Of a DNA stretch of 64,000 nt, positions 42,948 through 52,813 are shown one piece after another. The stretch lies in contig NZ_BMFP01000002.1 in the NCBI RefSeq assembly GCF_014638845.1, forward strand, positions 638,373-702,372, written 5' to 3'. A model generated the notes under the pieces. That model saw only the letters and a list, made by a program, of their open reading frames with translations, was not told the DNA's origin and did not search any database. The translations under genes were made by a program, and so were the position numbers. This stretch comes from Pontibacter amylolyticus (GTDB taxonomy: Bacteria > Bacteroidota > Bacteroidia > Cytophagales > Hymenobacteraceae). Each line of letters opens with the position of its first letter. Position 1 is the first letter of the stretch.

Positions 42948-45365
42948 TTAAAACGCCAGCGTCGCCGTCAGCTTGATCCGGAGGTTGTCCTTTCCCCGCG
43001 GCAGGGCATAGGGGCCGTAGCGGTAAAAAGCGCCCACCCCGACACCCGAAAAAGCCGAGCTGATGACGTTGTTGAGCATCAATCCGGACTCAAAAAAGCC
43101 TTTTCGCATGTTGGCATACGCCAGGGGCTGCAGCTCAGGTATAGGCTGGCGCAGGTCGCCGAATCCCATGTTCTGCACGAGCACCAGATCCGGTTTGAAG
43201 AGTTTGGTGTTGAGCAGGCGCTTGCCCAGGTCCTGGCGCAGGAACAGCGCCACATAGCGGTCTGAGAAGAACTCATAAGGACGCATCGTCTCGAACCCCT
43301 CACCGGCATACACCTTGTAGTGAGAGCTGTAGCTGCCGTAGCCATTGTAAAGACTCACAAAAGGTGCCTCACCCTGCACCCAACCGCTTGCCAGCACAAA
43401 GCTGGTTTCGCCGAGGCTGCGCTGCCGGAAGGCCCCTTCCGCACGCAGGTCGACCTTGTTGTAGGTATAGCCATCGCTTTCCAGGGCGTCGATGCCTTGG
43501 GTATACTGGAACCAGAGCACGGGATAACGGCTTGGCATGGGTAGCATGCGGTTGAACAGCTGCATGTACTGCTCGCCGTAGGCAAAGCGGAAGCCTGCCG
43601 TCACCTCGGCCAGGTTAAATTCCGGCATGCCTATACCTGGCTCGGGCGTGAAAAGTGGCAGTGTCGGGCGGCGCTGCTCTTGCCGTATACCTGCCTGCCA
43701 CTGCACATAGCGCAGCATGCGCCCGCTCAGGCCGGCGCTTCGCTGGGTGGTATAGTCCAGATTAGGCAAAAGGGCAAGACGCAGATCGCGGAGCAGGGCA
43801 CGCTCCTGAAAAGGCAGGCGACGGCCACCCGGCTCTGCTACATCTTCGGCGTAAGCGGCCGAAAGCGTGAGTTCAGACGGTTTGTGCAGTTTAACGGCGG
43901 CATCAGCCCCGTATTTGTGCTCCTTGTCGCGGAGGCCGTAGCCCCAGTAGCCGCCTACCGTAAAACGCTCCGAAAGCAGGTTGTTGGTATGGGCACCTAT
44001 ACCTAAACGCAAGCCTTCAAAACGACTTACCTTCAGCAGCCGGTTCAGGTCCAGGCTGATGGGGCCGACAGGCAGCTGCTTGGCCATCAGGTATTCCATG
44101 GTGCGGATGGTGCGGTCGAGCTTTTGCGCCTGGCCCACGCTGTCGAGGCGCTGGTAGGTGGTCTGCTCTTTGAGCGACAGGGAATCAGGGCGAGACTGCT
44201 GCCAGAGTTGCTCTGGTTGTCGCCAGGCATCCGGCCGCTGCTCCAGCGCGATCACCCCAAAATCGCTGCGTTGAAGCGGTGGCTCCAGGTTGACGTTGGT
44301 GATATAGGTACGGATGTGCCCATAGGGCTGGTGGCCCCGCATGTAGATTTGCTGCACGGTGATCTCCACGTCCAGCTCCGAAGGGAACCACTGCCGGCCG
44401 TCTACTTTCACAAACTGCTGCTGCAGCTTCAGGCCGCGCTTGTCATCGGCGTGCGACTCGGCTACCACGTTCTGCACGGCCCAACCGTCGCTGTTGATGT
44501 AAAGGAGTCCTTTCAGTCCGTTGAAATTTTTGCCAGGCTGCGGCGCATACGAGATGATAAAAACGGTATCGGCTCCCACTACGGCTGTTTCCTGCAGCAC
44601 AAAGTCGTAGCGCCGGATGCTGCCATTGCTCAGGGGGCTCAGGTAGCGTTTGCCAAAGAACACGGGCATGTCATCGTACACCGAGAACACCCGCGCCTCA
44701 GCTGCCACCACGCCAAAACTTGGCTGCCGTAGCCCCGACACCCGGGTGGCCAGAATGGTTTCTTTCGAAAGATTGCTGCCCAGCTGCGCAAAGTCGGTGA
44801 TGCTCTCCATCATGAAAAGGTGCTGTTTGGCAAGCAAGTTTCGCATCCGCAGAGCCGACGAATCCTCCTCCGTCATACGCAGGGTATCGCTCAGGTCGAG
44901 GTCGTCGGGGGCGTTGGCCGTCAGGATAAACTTGTTGTAGGTGCGGTAGGTATAGGCCGGAATATTGTCGAGGCGGTGGCGGTCGCGGTTCTGGTTGGCC
45001 AGCCGGATGATGCGGTGTGCCGGGTTAATGCCGGAACGAATCACCACTTCCCGCAGTTGAGCCGCCGAAGGGCGCAGGGTAATATCGAGTTGTGATACCG
45101 AATCAACCGGAATGGTTTGCGGGGTATAGCCCACGTAGCTGAAACGCAGGCTGGTGATTGGTTGGTTATGCTGGAGCTGGTACTGGCCATTCAGGTTGGA
45201 GGTGGTGCCCGTTTCGCCGTTGTTGACCACGATGCTCACGAAGGGCAGCCGTTCACGGGTGTTGGCATCGCGCACCGTGCCCTGCACCTGGTATACCTGT
45301 GCCAGGGCAGTGCTGGCGCCCAGGCACAGGTATAGCAGAACAAGGTAAAGGAAGCGTATTGGCAT
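42948..45365 (-). CDS. DUF5686 outer-membrane protein with carboxypeptidase-like domain
   Basis: An 805-residue envelope protein: signal peptide (MPIRFLYLVLLYLCLGASTALAQ), a carboxypeptidase regulatory-like domain (about 25-115, VQGTVRDANTRERLPFVSIVV), then the DUF5686 region, likely a beta barrel (ending RIKLTATLAF, with an aromatic last residue). Such proteins look like TonB receptors but lack a plug domain. No substrate is known. Transcribed alone on the minus strand; the PAP2 gene upstream ends in a terminator. Confidence 0.88.
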   Translation of the reverse strand: MPIRFLYLVLLYLCLGASTALAQVYQVQGTVRDANTRERLPFVSIVVNNGETGTTSNLNGQYQLQHNQPITSLRFSYVGYTPQTIPVDSVSQLDITLRPSAAQLREVVIRSGINPAHRIIRLANQNRDRHRLDNIPAYTYRTYNKFILTANAPDDLDLSDTLRMTEEDSSALRMRNLLAKQHLFMMESITDFAQLGSNLSKETILATRVSGLRQPSFGVVAAEARVFSVYDDMPVFFGKRYLSPLSNGSIRRYDFVLQETAVVGADTVFIISYAPQPGKNFNGLKGLLYINSDGWAVQNVVAESHADDKRGLKLQQQFVKVDGRQWFPSELDVEITVQQIYMRGHQPYGHIRTYITNVNLEPPLQRSDFGVIALEQRPDAWRQPEQLWQQSRPDSLSLKEQTTYQRLDSVGQAQKLDRTIRTMEYLMAKQLPVGPISLDLNRLLKVSRFEGLRLGIGAHTNNLLSERFTVGGYWGYGLRDKEHKYGADAAVKLHKPSELTLSAAYAEDVAEPGGRRLPFQERALLRDLRLALLPNLDYTTQRSAGLSGRMLRYVQWQAGIRQEQRRPTLPLFTPEPGIGMPEFNLAEVTAGFRFAYGEQYMQLFNRMLPMPSRYPVLWFQYTQGIDALESDGYTYNKVDLRAEGAFRQRSLGETSFVLASGWVQGEAPFVSLYNGYGSYSSHYKVYAGEGFETMRPYEFFSDRYVALFLRQDLGKRLLNTKLFKPDLVLVQNMGFGDLRQPIPELQPLAYANMRKGFFESGLMLNNVISSAFSGVGVGAFYRYGPYALPRGKDNLRIKLTATLAF

Positions 45366-45380
45366 AGGGGTAAAGATATA

Positions 45381-45421
45381 AAAAGATTGGCGCCCTCCGA
45401 CATAGCAGAAGGCGCCAATCT
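45381..45421 (-). terminator. Terminator after the PAP2 gene
   Basis: AGATTGGCGCC (45384-45394) and GGCGCCAATCT (45411-45421) form a perfect 11-bp stem. On the minus strand a TTTT run follows. Confidence 0.85.
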
Positions 45422-45444
45422 ATACCTGTGCGCTGCTTAAAAGG

Positions 45445-46362
45445 TTAGAACCTGACAGAGAGGCCCATTCCCGGCTGGCCGCTGGGCAGCACCACAGGCA
45501 CAAACGACGTGTTATACCCTTTGTCGTTTTTGAAGATCTTGTCGTGCAGCCAGTACACCGTGTTGGTCGAGAGGATGCCCACACCCGCCCCAGCCAGCAC
45601 ATCGGCCATCCAGTGCTTGTTGTTCATCACCCGCAGCACCCCTGTGGCGCCCGCCAGGGTATAGCTGCCCACACTGATCCAGGGACTTTTGTGGCGAAAT
45701 TCTTTATCAACCAGGGTCGCAATGGTAAAGGCGTAGGCAGTGTGCCCTGAGGGGAAAGCATGATTCTCTCCGTTGGGTCGGTCTATGTTGGTAAACTTCT
45801 TGGAGGGCCAGACGATGGCTGAAGTAAGCACGCCGGAAGCCAGCAGAAGCGCTGTCTGCCGTGGCATCTCGTGACGGTTCTGCGACGAAAAAGCGTTGAA
45901 GCCATACATGTAGGCGATGGGCAGGAACATCAGGTAATCGTCAACGCGGGTGCTGAACTCCGGAGCTACCTTGTGGCGCAGGTCGCGGGCATCGTGGCTG
46001 CTGTAAAAGCCGTTGTCCTGCATGGTATAGATACCGGTCCCGATCAGAGCGGCGGCTGGAACCACGGCCCGAAGGAGGTAGCGCCGGTTATCGCCTTCCC
46101 GCAGCTGCGACTCTGTAAAAGGCTTTTTCTGGCCAGGGTATACGGTGTCGGCAGGTAGGGCTACAATCGTTCTGACAGAGTCGTGCAGCTCAAATGTGGT
46201 TTCTGAAAGCGGCAAGGCGCCTGTCGTGCCAGGTGACAGCGAAAAGCGGGTGGGCGAAGCAGGTATAGCGTCGGCTTGACGGAGCTGCGTTTGGGCTACT
46301 ACGGGTTGAGCCAGCACACTTAGCCAAAGAAAGTGTACTGCCAGGATTTTTGATAGTTTCAA
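45445..46362 (-). CDS. PAP2-family phosphatase, exported
   Basis: About 305 residues. The frame runs upstream to 46470, but a TTG at 46360-46362 gives a clean signal peptide (KLSKILAVHFLWLSVLAQPVVAQ), so I set the start there. The C-terminal part is a PAP2 (type 2 phosphatidic acid phosphatase) domain with the three active-site blocks: KKFTNIDRP, FPSGHTAYAF and LRVMNNKHWMADVLAGAGVG. It would remove phosphate from a lipid or undecaprenyl pyrophosphate outside the cytoplasm. Substrate not known. Confidence 0.85.
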   Translation of the reverse strand: MKLSKILAVHFLWLSVLAQPVVAQTQLRQADAIPASPTRFSLSPGTTGALPLSETTFELHDSVRTIVALPADTVYPGQKKPFTESQLREGDNRRYLLRAVVPAAALIGTGIYTMQDNGFYSSHDARDLRHKVAPEFSTRVDDYLMFLPIAYMYGFNAFSSQNRHEMPRQTALLLASGVLTSAIVWPSKKFTNIDRPNGENHAFPSGHTAYAFTIATLVDKEFRHKSPWISVGSYTLAGATGVLRVMNNKHWMADVLAGAGVGILSTNTVYWLHDKIFKNDKGYNTSFVPVVLPSGQPGMGLSVRF

Positions 46363-46529
46363 GGTAGTGTCAGGTGGTTTCGTGAATAGTTTAACCGCGC
46401 ATGCTTGTATAACACCAGTGTTATCGCACAACGGCCCGACAGGACATGGGCTGCCAGAACCGGAAAGCAAATGCGCTCTTCATAAACCCATCAGCTATAA
46501 AAATCGTGCCGCTTCCCGCCTGTTTTATT

Positions 46530-47735
46530 TTAGCGGTCTACTTCGCCGAGCACGATATCCACGGAGCCTACAATGGCAATAAGGTCGGCCACCATGCAGC
46601 CACGGCTGATTTCGGGCAGTACGGACAGGTTCACAAAGCTTGGGGCGCGGCCGTGGCAGCGGAAAGGAACGTCGCTGCGGTCGGTGGTGCGGAAGAAGTA
46701 GCCCAGCTCGCCACGCGGGGTTTCGCCCCGGAAGTAAAGCTCCTGCGTACCCGTCATGCGCAGCTTCTTCGGGCAGGCCGCCTGCGGGTCGAAGTCCGGG
46801 GTGCGCTTGTGCTCGCCCAGTAACCTGTCGAGGCACTGGCTGATGATCTTCACCGACTCGCGGCACTCGAGCGCCCGTACGTAGTTGCGGTCCCAGCAGT
46901 CGCCGGTGCTGCCCATCATGCCTTCGCCGATCGGCACGTCGAACTCCAGCTCGGGGTATACGCTGTAGCCATCGACACGGCGCAGGTCGTGGCGCAGGCC
47001 GGAGCCACGCAGCATCGGGCCGGAGCAGCCGTAGTTGATGGCCACATCAAGCGGCAGCACGCCTACATTGGCAGTGCGGTCAATAAATATCTTGTTGGTG
47101 AGCAGAATCGTGTCCAGTTCATCAAGCTTCGGCTTCAGGTAGTGGATGAACTCCCGGCAGCGCTCCTCAAAGCCGATGGGCAGATCGTAGTACAAGCCGC
47201 CCACCCAGATGTAGTTGTACAGCATACGGGCTCCGGAAGTCCACTCGAGCAGGCGCTGGATGTGCTCGCGGTCGCGCAGCAGCCACAGGAAAGGCGTGAA
47301 AGCCCCGATGTCGATGGCGTAGGTGCCGATGGCCAAAAAGTGCGAGGCCAGTCGGTTGAGCTCCGCCACCAGCACCCGGATATACTCCACCCGCTTCGGG
47401 ATCTGGTCGGTAATGCCCAGCAGTTTTTCCACACCCATGCACCAGATGTGCTCCGAGTTCATGGCAGCCAGGTAGTCCATGCGGTCCACGTAAGGGATGG
47501 TCTGGTTGTAGGCCATGCTCTCGGCGTGCTTCTCAAAACAGCGGTGCAGGTAACCGATGTGTGGGGCCACCTCCTGCACGATCTCCCCGTCTGTCACTAC
47601 CTCCAGGCGCAGTACGCCGTGCGTGCTCGGGTGCTGCGGCCCCATGTTCACGATCATTTCACCCGCCTGCAGGTGTTCCAGGCTGAACTTGTTCGGCTCC
47701 GACTGCAGCAGGTATTCTTTGTGCGTGGTAGACAA
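46530..47735 (-). CDS. nuoD: NADH-quinone oxidoreductase subunit D
   Basis: A 401-residue peripheral-arm subunit of complex I near the quinone site. Motifs: [52 protein letters not shown] and the C-terminal [14 protein letters not shown]. The start is a TTG at 47735 ([11 protein letters not shown]); the next ATG (47654) would lose a conserved N-terminus. It is separated from nuoABC by 5 kb of plus-strand genes. nuoE and later genes are not downstream. Confidence 0.95.
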   Translation of the reverse strand: MSTTHKEYLLQSEPNKFSLEHLQAGEMIVNMGPQHPSTHGVLRLEVVTDGEIVQEVAPHIGYLHRCFEKHAESMAYNQTIPYVDRMDYLAAMNSEHIWCMGVEKLLGITDQIPKRVEYIRVLVAELNRLASHFLAIGTYAIDIGAFTPFLWLLRDREHIQRLLEWTSGARMLYNYIWVGGLYYDLPIGFEERCREFIHYLKPKLDELDTILLTNKIFIDRTANVGVLPLDVAINYGCSGPMLRGSGLRHDLRRVDGYSVYPELEFDVPIGEGMMGSTGDCWDRNYVRALECRESVKIISQCLDRLLGEHKRTPDFDPQAACPKKLRMTGTQELYFRGETPRGELGYFFRTTDRSDVPFRCHGRAPSFVNLSVLPEISRGCMVADLIAIVGSVDIVLGEVDR

Positions 47736-47967
47736 GAGGAGGTAGAAAGTTAAAAAGTTAGAAAAGTAGAAAGTTTAGCAAAGTTCGGAAAAATGGGGGA
47801 ATTATGAAGGGTCTCTGAAACAGAGATAATTGAGAAAGAAATATATGATTTAGAGGATATTTGGTATATTCGATAGTCCGGTTCGGGTTATCTATTGAAA
47901 TCGATAAAATCCCGGTTGTTTATTCCGTTTATTAAAGTCGTTACGGTGCGTGCCATAAATACAAACA

Positions 47968-48459
47968 ATGAAAAGAAACCTGCTTCCAATCATCTTACTC
48001 TTCCTGTTCACTGCTTGCGAAAAAGAAGAGAGCGTGGATTATGAAGAGTACCTGACAAGACAGGAGTGGGAGCAGGTGACAGGTATAGTTGACAACATGT
48101 ATTACGGAAATCTCAAGCAATTCCACAGGATCAAATTCCGGACTGATAACACCTTTGAAATTATATTGGATTATGGTGGCGTTTCAGAATTTCCAGATCC
48201 GGTGAAGTTAGACACCCTATATGGAAGATACTCTATCGACAAAGGCATTATTGATTTCCATGGGCCGGTAGATACGCTTTATGCAGGTAATGAAAGGATC
48301 GAGACTAAGGTCTTCATCAACAGCTGGAAGATCACGACTTTAAACGCAAATACGCTCCGGACAGAACCTTTTGCCGGCTACTCCGCACCAGAACAACCTG
48401 GATTTACAATCGGAGTGAATTCCTACTTATTCAAACCTCTTCATCGCATTGGGGAGTGA
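47968..48459 (+). CDS. Lipoprotein of unknown function
   Basis: A 163-residue lipoprotein: signal MKRNLLPIILLFL, lipobox FTAC (Cys17), then an acidic segment (EKEESVDYEEY). The rest alternates short hydrophobic strands (FHRIKFRTDNTFEIILDYGG, DTLYGRYSIDKGIIDFHG), consistent with a lipocalin-like beta barrel, but no family is recognised. Sampled stretches are about 40% G+C, lower than the nuo genes. It is the first gene of the segment separating nuoD and nuoC. Confidence 0.7.
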   Translation: MKRNLLPIILLFLFTACEKEESVDYEEYLTRQEWEQVTGIVDNMYYGNLKQFHRIKFRTDNTFEIILDYGGVSEFPDPVKLDTLYGRYSIDKGIIDFHGPVDTLYAGNERIETKVFINSWKITTLNANTLRTEPFAGYSAPEQPGFTIGVNSYLFKPLHRIGE

Positions 48460-48713
48460 CATTTTAAAAGAGGCCACAGTTGAGGTCGCCAAAGTACATC
48501 ATAACCCTTATATTAAAGAGGAATACCATGTTCAAAAAGCGGATGAGTCGGTTCGCGAGGGCAGTTACCAGAGTATAGGCTAATGCTGGAAAATAGCAGG
48601 ATACAGGCTTCAAGCTCAGCCGGGCAGGCAATAAGCACAGGATCACCGTGAACAGAAATGGTCAGAAATCAGCCTAGTGTATAAACCAAGGAGTGAACTC
48701 CAATGCAGAAACC

Positions 48714-49301
48714 ATGAACGAAAAGAGATTCTTTAAAATCCGGCTGTATTTCACGGCACTGGTGACGGTTGCGATCTGGTCGCTTCTGGTCTGGAACCAT
48801 TTTCACGGAGGCGTGCCAAGCCATCACATCGCGGCAGACAAAGACATGCCCGCGATTTCCAATTGGTGGGGCGCTCTGTTGCTTCCCCTGCTGACCTGGC
48901 TGCTTCTGCACCGCATCCAAAGAAGGGTATTTGCCAGCCAAGGGGAGACTTCTGCTATACCTGGAGCATTACGGCACGTGGTCTATAGGTTTGTTGGCGC
49001 TTTGCTGTTCGGAGTCCTGATTGCCGTATTCTTTACATTTGGGTACAATGATGTGACGGGCTATCTGGTTTTAGGGCTGCTTCCGCTCGCCATCCTGTTT
49101 CCGCTTTATCGGGCCGAGTGTCTGCTGGGGTTTGTCCTGGCCATGACCTTTACATTCGGTGCCGTGCTTCCCACGGCTTTTGGGGCATTCCTGATATTGG
49201 TGGGCCTGGTGCTCTATCGCTTCGTTCGGCCAGCCCTGCTTTACATCCTTTCGAAAGTTATCCTCCTGGCATCGCTCAGCAAACAGAAACCCCACTCCTA
49301 A
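48714..49301 (+). CDS. Membrane protein of unknown function
   Basis: A 195-residue protein with about five or six membrane segments (LYFTALVTVAIWSLLVW, WGALLLPLLTWLLL, FVGALLFGVLIAVFFTFGY, LLPLAILFPLY, LLGFVLAMTFTFGAVLP and a last one). The ATG at 48714 is chosen; the frame is open upstream to a GTG at 48693. The next gene starts four bases after its stop, so it is cotranscribed with the dehydrogenase. No family recognised. Confidence 0.7.
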   Translation: MNEKRFFKIRLYFTALVTVAIWSLLVWNHFHGGVPSHHIAADKDMPAISNWWGALLLPLLTWLLLHRIQRRVFASQGETSAIPGALRHVVYRFVGALLFGVLIAVFFTFGYNDVTGYLVLGLLPLAILFPLYRAECLLGFVLAMTFTFGAVLPTAFGAFLILVGLVLYRFVRPALLYILSKVILLASLSKQKPHS

Positions 49302-49305
49302 GCAG

Positions 49306-50298
49306 ATGAAAAACGACATGTCTCCCAACGGCAACATGAAAGCAGCAGTACATACCAGGTATGGCCCTCCAGAAGTGGTCAGCATCAGGGAGGTTCCCAA
49401 ACCAGATCCGAAAGACAATGAGGTATTGATACGGGTCTACGCCTCGACCGTTAACCGCACCGACAGCGGCTTCCGGAGCGCCGAATATTTCGTTTCAAGG
49501 TTCTGGAGCGGCCTGCTTAGGCCAAAGCGCCAAATACTTGGCTGTGAGTTCGCCGGACAGGTGGAGGCGGTGGGCAAGGCGGTGAAAGCAGTAAAGGTTG
49601 GGGAAAAGGTATTCGGCTTCAACGACAAGAAATGGGGCGGACACGGTCAGTACATCACGTTGGACGAAAACGACCCCTTCACAACTATACCCGAAGGCCT
49701 GACCTACGAAGAGGCCGCCCCCATCACAGAAGGAGCCCACTATGCCTTGGGCCATATCCGGGCAGCAAAAGTCAAAAGCGGGCAGGCGGTGCTGGTGTAT
49801 GGAGCAACGGGTGCTATCGGCTCGGCCATGGTGCAGCTGCTCAAACACTTCGGGACACACGTAACGGCCGTGTGCCACACCCGGCATGTGCCGCTCGTCA
49901 AATCGTTGGGCGCAGATGTGGTTATCGATTACACACAGCAGGATTATGCCCGGCTAGGCCACATGTATAGTGTTGTGTTCGATACCGTCGGGAAAACGTC
50001 GTTTGGACACTGCAAACCGGTGCTGACGGAAAAGGGCCTGTACTTCTCCTCCGAGCTCGGCAAAAACTGGGAGAACGTATACCTGGCCCTGCTCACGCCG
50101 CTCAGAAAGGGCAAGAAAGTGATGTTCCCGATACCTACCATCAGCAAAGCAGACGTGGAGTTCCTGAAGGAGCTGGTCGAGCGTAAGGAGTTTAAGCCTG
50201 TGTTCGACCGACGCTATACCCTGGAGCAGATCGTGGAGGCTTACCGGTATGTGGAGACAGGCCAGAAAACGGGTAATGTGGTATTGACGCTGCCTTGA
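49306..50298 (+). CDS. NAD(P)-dependent alcohol dehydrogenase, MDR family
   Basis: A 330-residue medium-chain reductase/dehydrogenase of the quinone-oxidoreductase-like branch. The N-terminal GroES-like domain (MKAAVHTRYGPPEVVSIREVP, GCEFAGQVEAVGKAV) is followed by the Rossmann domain with VYGATGAIGSAMVQLLKHFG. No structural-zinc cysteine cluster is visible, so a zinc-free NADPH oxidoreductase is likely. A GHGQYITLDEN segment is typical. The substrate is unknown. Confidence 0.88.
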   Translation: MKNDMSPNGNMKAAVHTRYGPPEVVSIREVPKPDPKDNEVLIRVYASTVNRTDSGFRSAEYFVSRFWSGLLRPKRQILGCEFAGQVEAVGKAVKAVKVGEKVFGFNDKKWGGHGQYITLDENDPFTTIPEGLTYEEAAPITEGAHYALGHIRAAKVKSGQAVLVYGATGAIGSAMVQLLKHFGTHVTAVCHTRHVPLVKSLGADVVIDYTQQDYARLGHMYSVVFDTVGKTSFGHCKPVLTEKGLYFSSELGKNWENVYLALLTPLRKGKKVMFPIPTISKADVEFLKELVERKEFKPVFDRRYTLEQIVEAYRYVETGQKTGNVVLTLP

Positions 50299-50514
50299 GA
50301 AAGCAAAACCCAGAACCACAGTATAGAGCTCTTTAAGAGCTGATCGGCTCTGCAAAAACATGCTTTAGCCCAATGGCTGCCTGGTAAACAATGCTGAAAA
50401 TAAATACGGCACCACCAGGCAGCTACGCCACAACCTAGGTTAGAAAAAAATACTTGTTTAATTTTCGGTTGCTGAACGGACGTCCTGATAGCCTTCTTTG
50501 CAAAAAGAAACGTT

Positions 50515-51279
50515 ATGACTTTCAGACAACTACACGAGCAACCTGAGCCTCTCCTGATCTGCAATGTTTGGGATGCGGCCAGCGCCACGATAGCCGAACA
50601 GCAAGGTTTTCAGGCGATCGGAACATCCAGCGCCGCCATGGCCAGAATGCTGGGCTACGAGGATGGCGAAAAAATGGAATTCGCTGACCTGGTATACCTG
50701 GTCAAGAGAATTGCTGCCGGCAACAGCCTGCCCTTCACAGTAGATGTTGAAGCAGGCTTCGGCAGAACTCCTTCCGCCATCCTGGAAAACATCAAAGTGT
50801 TAGCCAACATGGGCGTCGCAGGCATCAACCTGGAAGACAGCGTAGTAGACCAAGAGAGAAGCCTCTGCGACAGTTACAGTTTTGCCAGAACACTTGAGAC
50901 GATCAGGGAGGCACTCATCAAAGATGGAACGGACCTGTTTCTAAATGCCCGGACAGATACCTTCCTGCTTGGGCACCCTGACCAGTTGCAGGAAACCATC
51001 AGACGGGTTCGACTTTACGAGGCAGCAGGTGCAGACGGTGTTTTTGTGCCGTGCATGACATGAGAAGAAGACATCAGTGCCGTAACGCAATGCACCCGGT
51101 TGCCACTCAATGTGATGTGTATGCCCAACCTTCCGGCATTTGAGCGCCTGCAGGCCTTGGGGGTGAAGCGCATAAGCATGGGTAATTTTCTTTTTGAGGG
51201 GATGTATGGCCAGTTTGCGCATGTGCTGCAGAACGTAAAAAGGAAGGGAAACTTTAACGCCGTGTTTGAGCCATGTTAG
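50515..51279 (+). pseudogene. Isocitrate lyase/PEP mutase-family gene with an in-frame TGA
   Basis: The frame encodes a PEP mutase/isocitrate lyase-type TIM barrel: LLICNVWDAASATIAEQQG, VDVEAGFGRTP, GINLEDSV, LFLNARTDTFL. A TGA at 51061-51063 stops it after 182 residues (FVPCMT). The same frame continues as EEDISAVTQC...ERLQALGVKRISMGNFLF to a TAG at 51277-51279, giving the family's normal length of about 254 residues. So one nonsense change splits an otherwise intact gene. The full-length end overlaps the ada start by seven bases, which suggests former translational coupling. A sequencing error is possible. Confidence 0.8.
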
Positions 51280-52331
51280 TGACAGATTCAGACAAAATAG
51301 AAACCTATTACAGAGCCCTGGTTGATCGGGATCAGGGCTTTGTGGGCATCTTCTTCGTTGGCGTGAAAACCACGTCCGTCTTCTGCATTGCCACCTGCCG
51401 TGCCCGCAAACCGAAAGCGACGAACGTGGAGTTTTTCACCACTTTCAAAGACGCGCTGAACCATGGCTACCGCCCCTGCAAAATTTGCAGGCCAACCGAA
51501 AACGCCAACCTGGCCCCCGATCAGGTGAATACCGCGATCGAGCTGGTCAGAAGCAATCCCAAAGGAAAAATCTCCGACTATACCTTGCGGCAGATGCAGA
51601 TCTGCCCGGTGTTGGTGCGCAGGTGGTTCAAGCAGCATTACGGTATCACCTTTCAGGCTTTTCAGCGGATGTACAGGATAAACCAGGCCATGCTGGAGCT
51701 GAAAGGGGGGAGAAGTGCCACTGATACCGCCTTCGACTCAGGTTACGAATCGCTCAGCGGCTTTGGCTATACCTACAAAAAGGTGATGGGGAGTTCTCCC
51801 AAACAGGGTAAATCGAAGCGCGTGATCCTGTTGAACCGGCTGACGACTCCTCTGGGACCTATGATCGTTTGTGCGACCGAAAAAGGCGTATGCCTGCTTG
51901 AGTTTGTTGACAGGAGGATGCTTGAAACAGAGTTCAAGGACTTGCAAAGGCTATTGGGTGCCCCCATTGTGGCGGGGGAGAACGAGCATATCCGGCAGGC
52001 CGGCGTTGAGGTAGACGAATACTTTGCGGGCAGCAGAAAGACCTTTGCCCTTAGTTTAGACACACCGGGAACAGCGTTCCAGAACCTGGTTTGGGAGTTC
52101 CTGAAGCAGATTCCGTATGGGCAGACACGCTCCTACCAGCAGCAGGCCGAGTTGCTTGGAACCCCTGTCGCCGTGCGGGCAGTCGCCTCGGCCAACGGAT
52201 TCAACAGAGTAGCCCTCGTAATACCTTGCCACCGGGTTATCGGCAAAAACGGCAAACTGGTGGGGTATGGCGGTGGTTTAGAGCGGAAGCAATGGCTGCT
52301 GGAGCATGAAAAACAGTATGCCAGCCAATAG
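51273..52331 (+). CDS. ada: Bifunctional DNA-methyl acceptor/regulator Ada
   Basis: A 352-residue adaptive-response protein. It removes methyl groups from DNA phosphotriesters and O6-methylguanine and activates its own regulon. The zinc cysteines of the N-terminal domain are at 38, 42, 69 and 72, matching E. coli Ada numbering. An AraC-type helix-turn-helix region (about 90-175, RRWFKQHYGITFQAFQRMYRI) and the C-terminal methyltransferase with Cys319 in VIPCHRVIG follow. It overlaps the broken lyase-family gene by seven bases and is followed by a GNAT gene after 21 bases. Confidence 0.95.
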   Translation: MLVTDSDKIETYYRALVDRDQGFVGIFFVGVKTTSVFCIATCRARKPKATNVEFFTTFKDALNHGYRPCKICRPTENANLAPDQVNTAIELVRSNPKGKISDYTLRQMQICPVLVRRWFKQHYGITFQAFQRMYRINQAMLELKGGRSATDTAFDSGYESLSGFGYTYKKVMGSSPKQGKSKRVILLNRLTTPLGPMIVCATEKGVCLLEFVDRRMLETEFKDLQRLLGAPIVAGENEHIRQAGVEVDEYFAGSRKTFALSLDTPGTAFQNLVWEFLKQIPYGQTRSYQQQAELLGTPVAVRAVASANGFNRVALVIPCHRVIGKNGKLVGYGGGLERKQWLLEHEKQYASQ

Positions 52332-52352
52332 TAAGTATATCACACTGATCTT

Positions 52353-52805
52353 ATGCTATACCTGAAAAGAACCGATTCGGACGACCCTGACTTTGTATCC
52401 CTGGTCAGATTGCTGGATGCAGACCTGGCCGTGCGCGACGGTGAAGAACATGCCTTTTATGCACAGTACAACAAGATCGACAAGATAAAGCATGTGGTGC
52501 TGGCCTGCGAGGGCGAAAAGGCGCTGGGCTGCGGGGCGATAAAGCAATACGAACCGGGCACCATGGAGGTAAAGCGCATGTACGTGCTGCCTGAGGGAAG
52601 GCACAAAGGTATAGCAACCCAAATACTGGCTGAACTGGAGGTATGGGCGCGTGAGCTTTCCTTTGAAAGATGCATCCTGGAAACCGGCAAAAAGCAGCCC
52701 GAAGCGGTTGCGCTCTACCAAAAGAACGGTTACCAGCCCATACCTAACTATGGACAGTATGCCGGGGTGGAGAACAGTGTGTGCTTTGAGAAGGTGCTGA
52801 ACTAG
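52353..52805 (+). CDS. GNAT acetyltransferase
   Basis: A 150-residue GNAT-family protein, with the acetyl-CoA loop in PEGRHKGIATQILAELE and the end segment ALYQKNGYQPIPNYGQYA. The RMYVLPEGRHKG pattern is typical of small-molecule or peptide N-acetyltransferases. Probably cotranscribed with ada. Convergent with nuoC, stops eight bases apart. Substrate unknown. Confidence 0.85.
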   Translation: MLYLKRTDSDDPDFVSLVRLLDADLAVRDGEEHAFYAQYNKIDKIKHVVLACEGEKALGCGAIKQYEPGTMEVKRMYVLPEGRHKGIATQILAELEVWARELSFERCILETGKKQPEAVALYQKNGYQPIPNYGQYAGVENSVCFEKVLN

Positions 52806-52813
52806 ATCACTTT

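Noticed and set aside
45421-46470. Longer PAP2 protein from the upstream frame
   Set aside because: The extra 36 residues precede a clean signal peptide that starts at a TTG (46362).
46989-47753. 254-codon frame opposite nuoD
   Set aside because: Low-complexity His/Val/Gln-rich product from the complement of nuoD, which is certain from its motifs.
48464-48646. 60-codon hydrophobic frame on the minus strand
   Set aside because: No signal, no neighbour support, and no similarity recognised; insufficient to call a gene.
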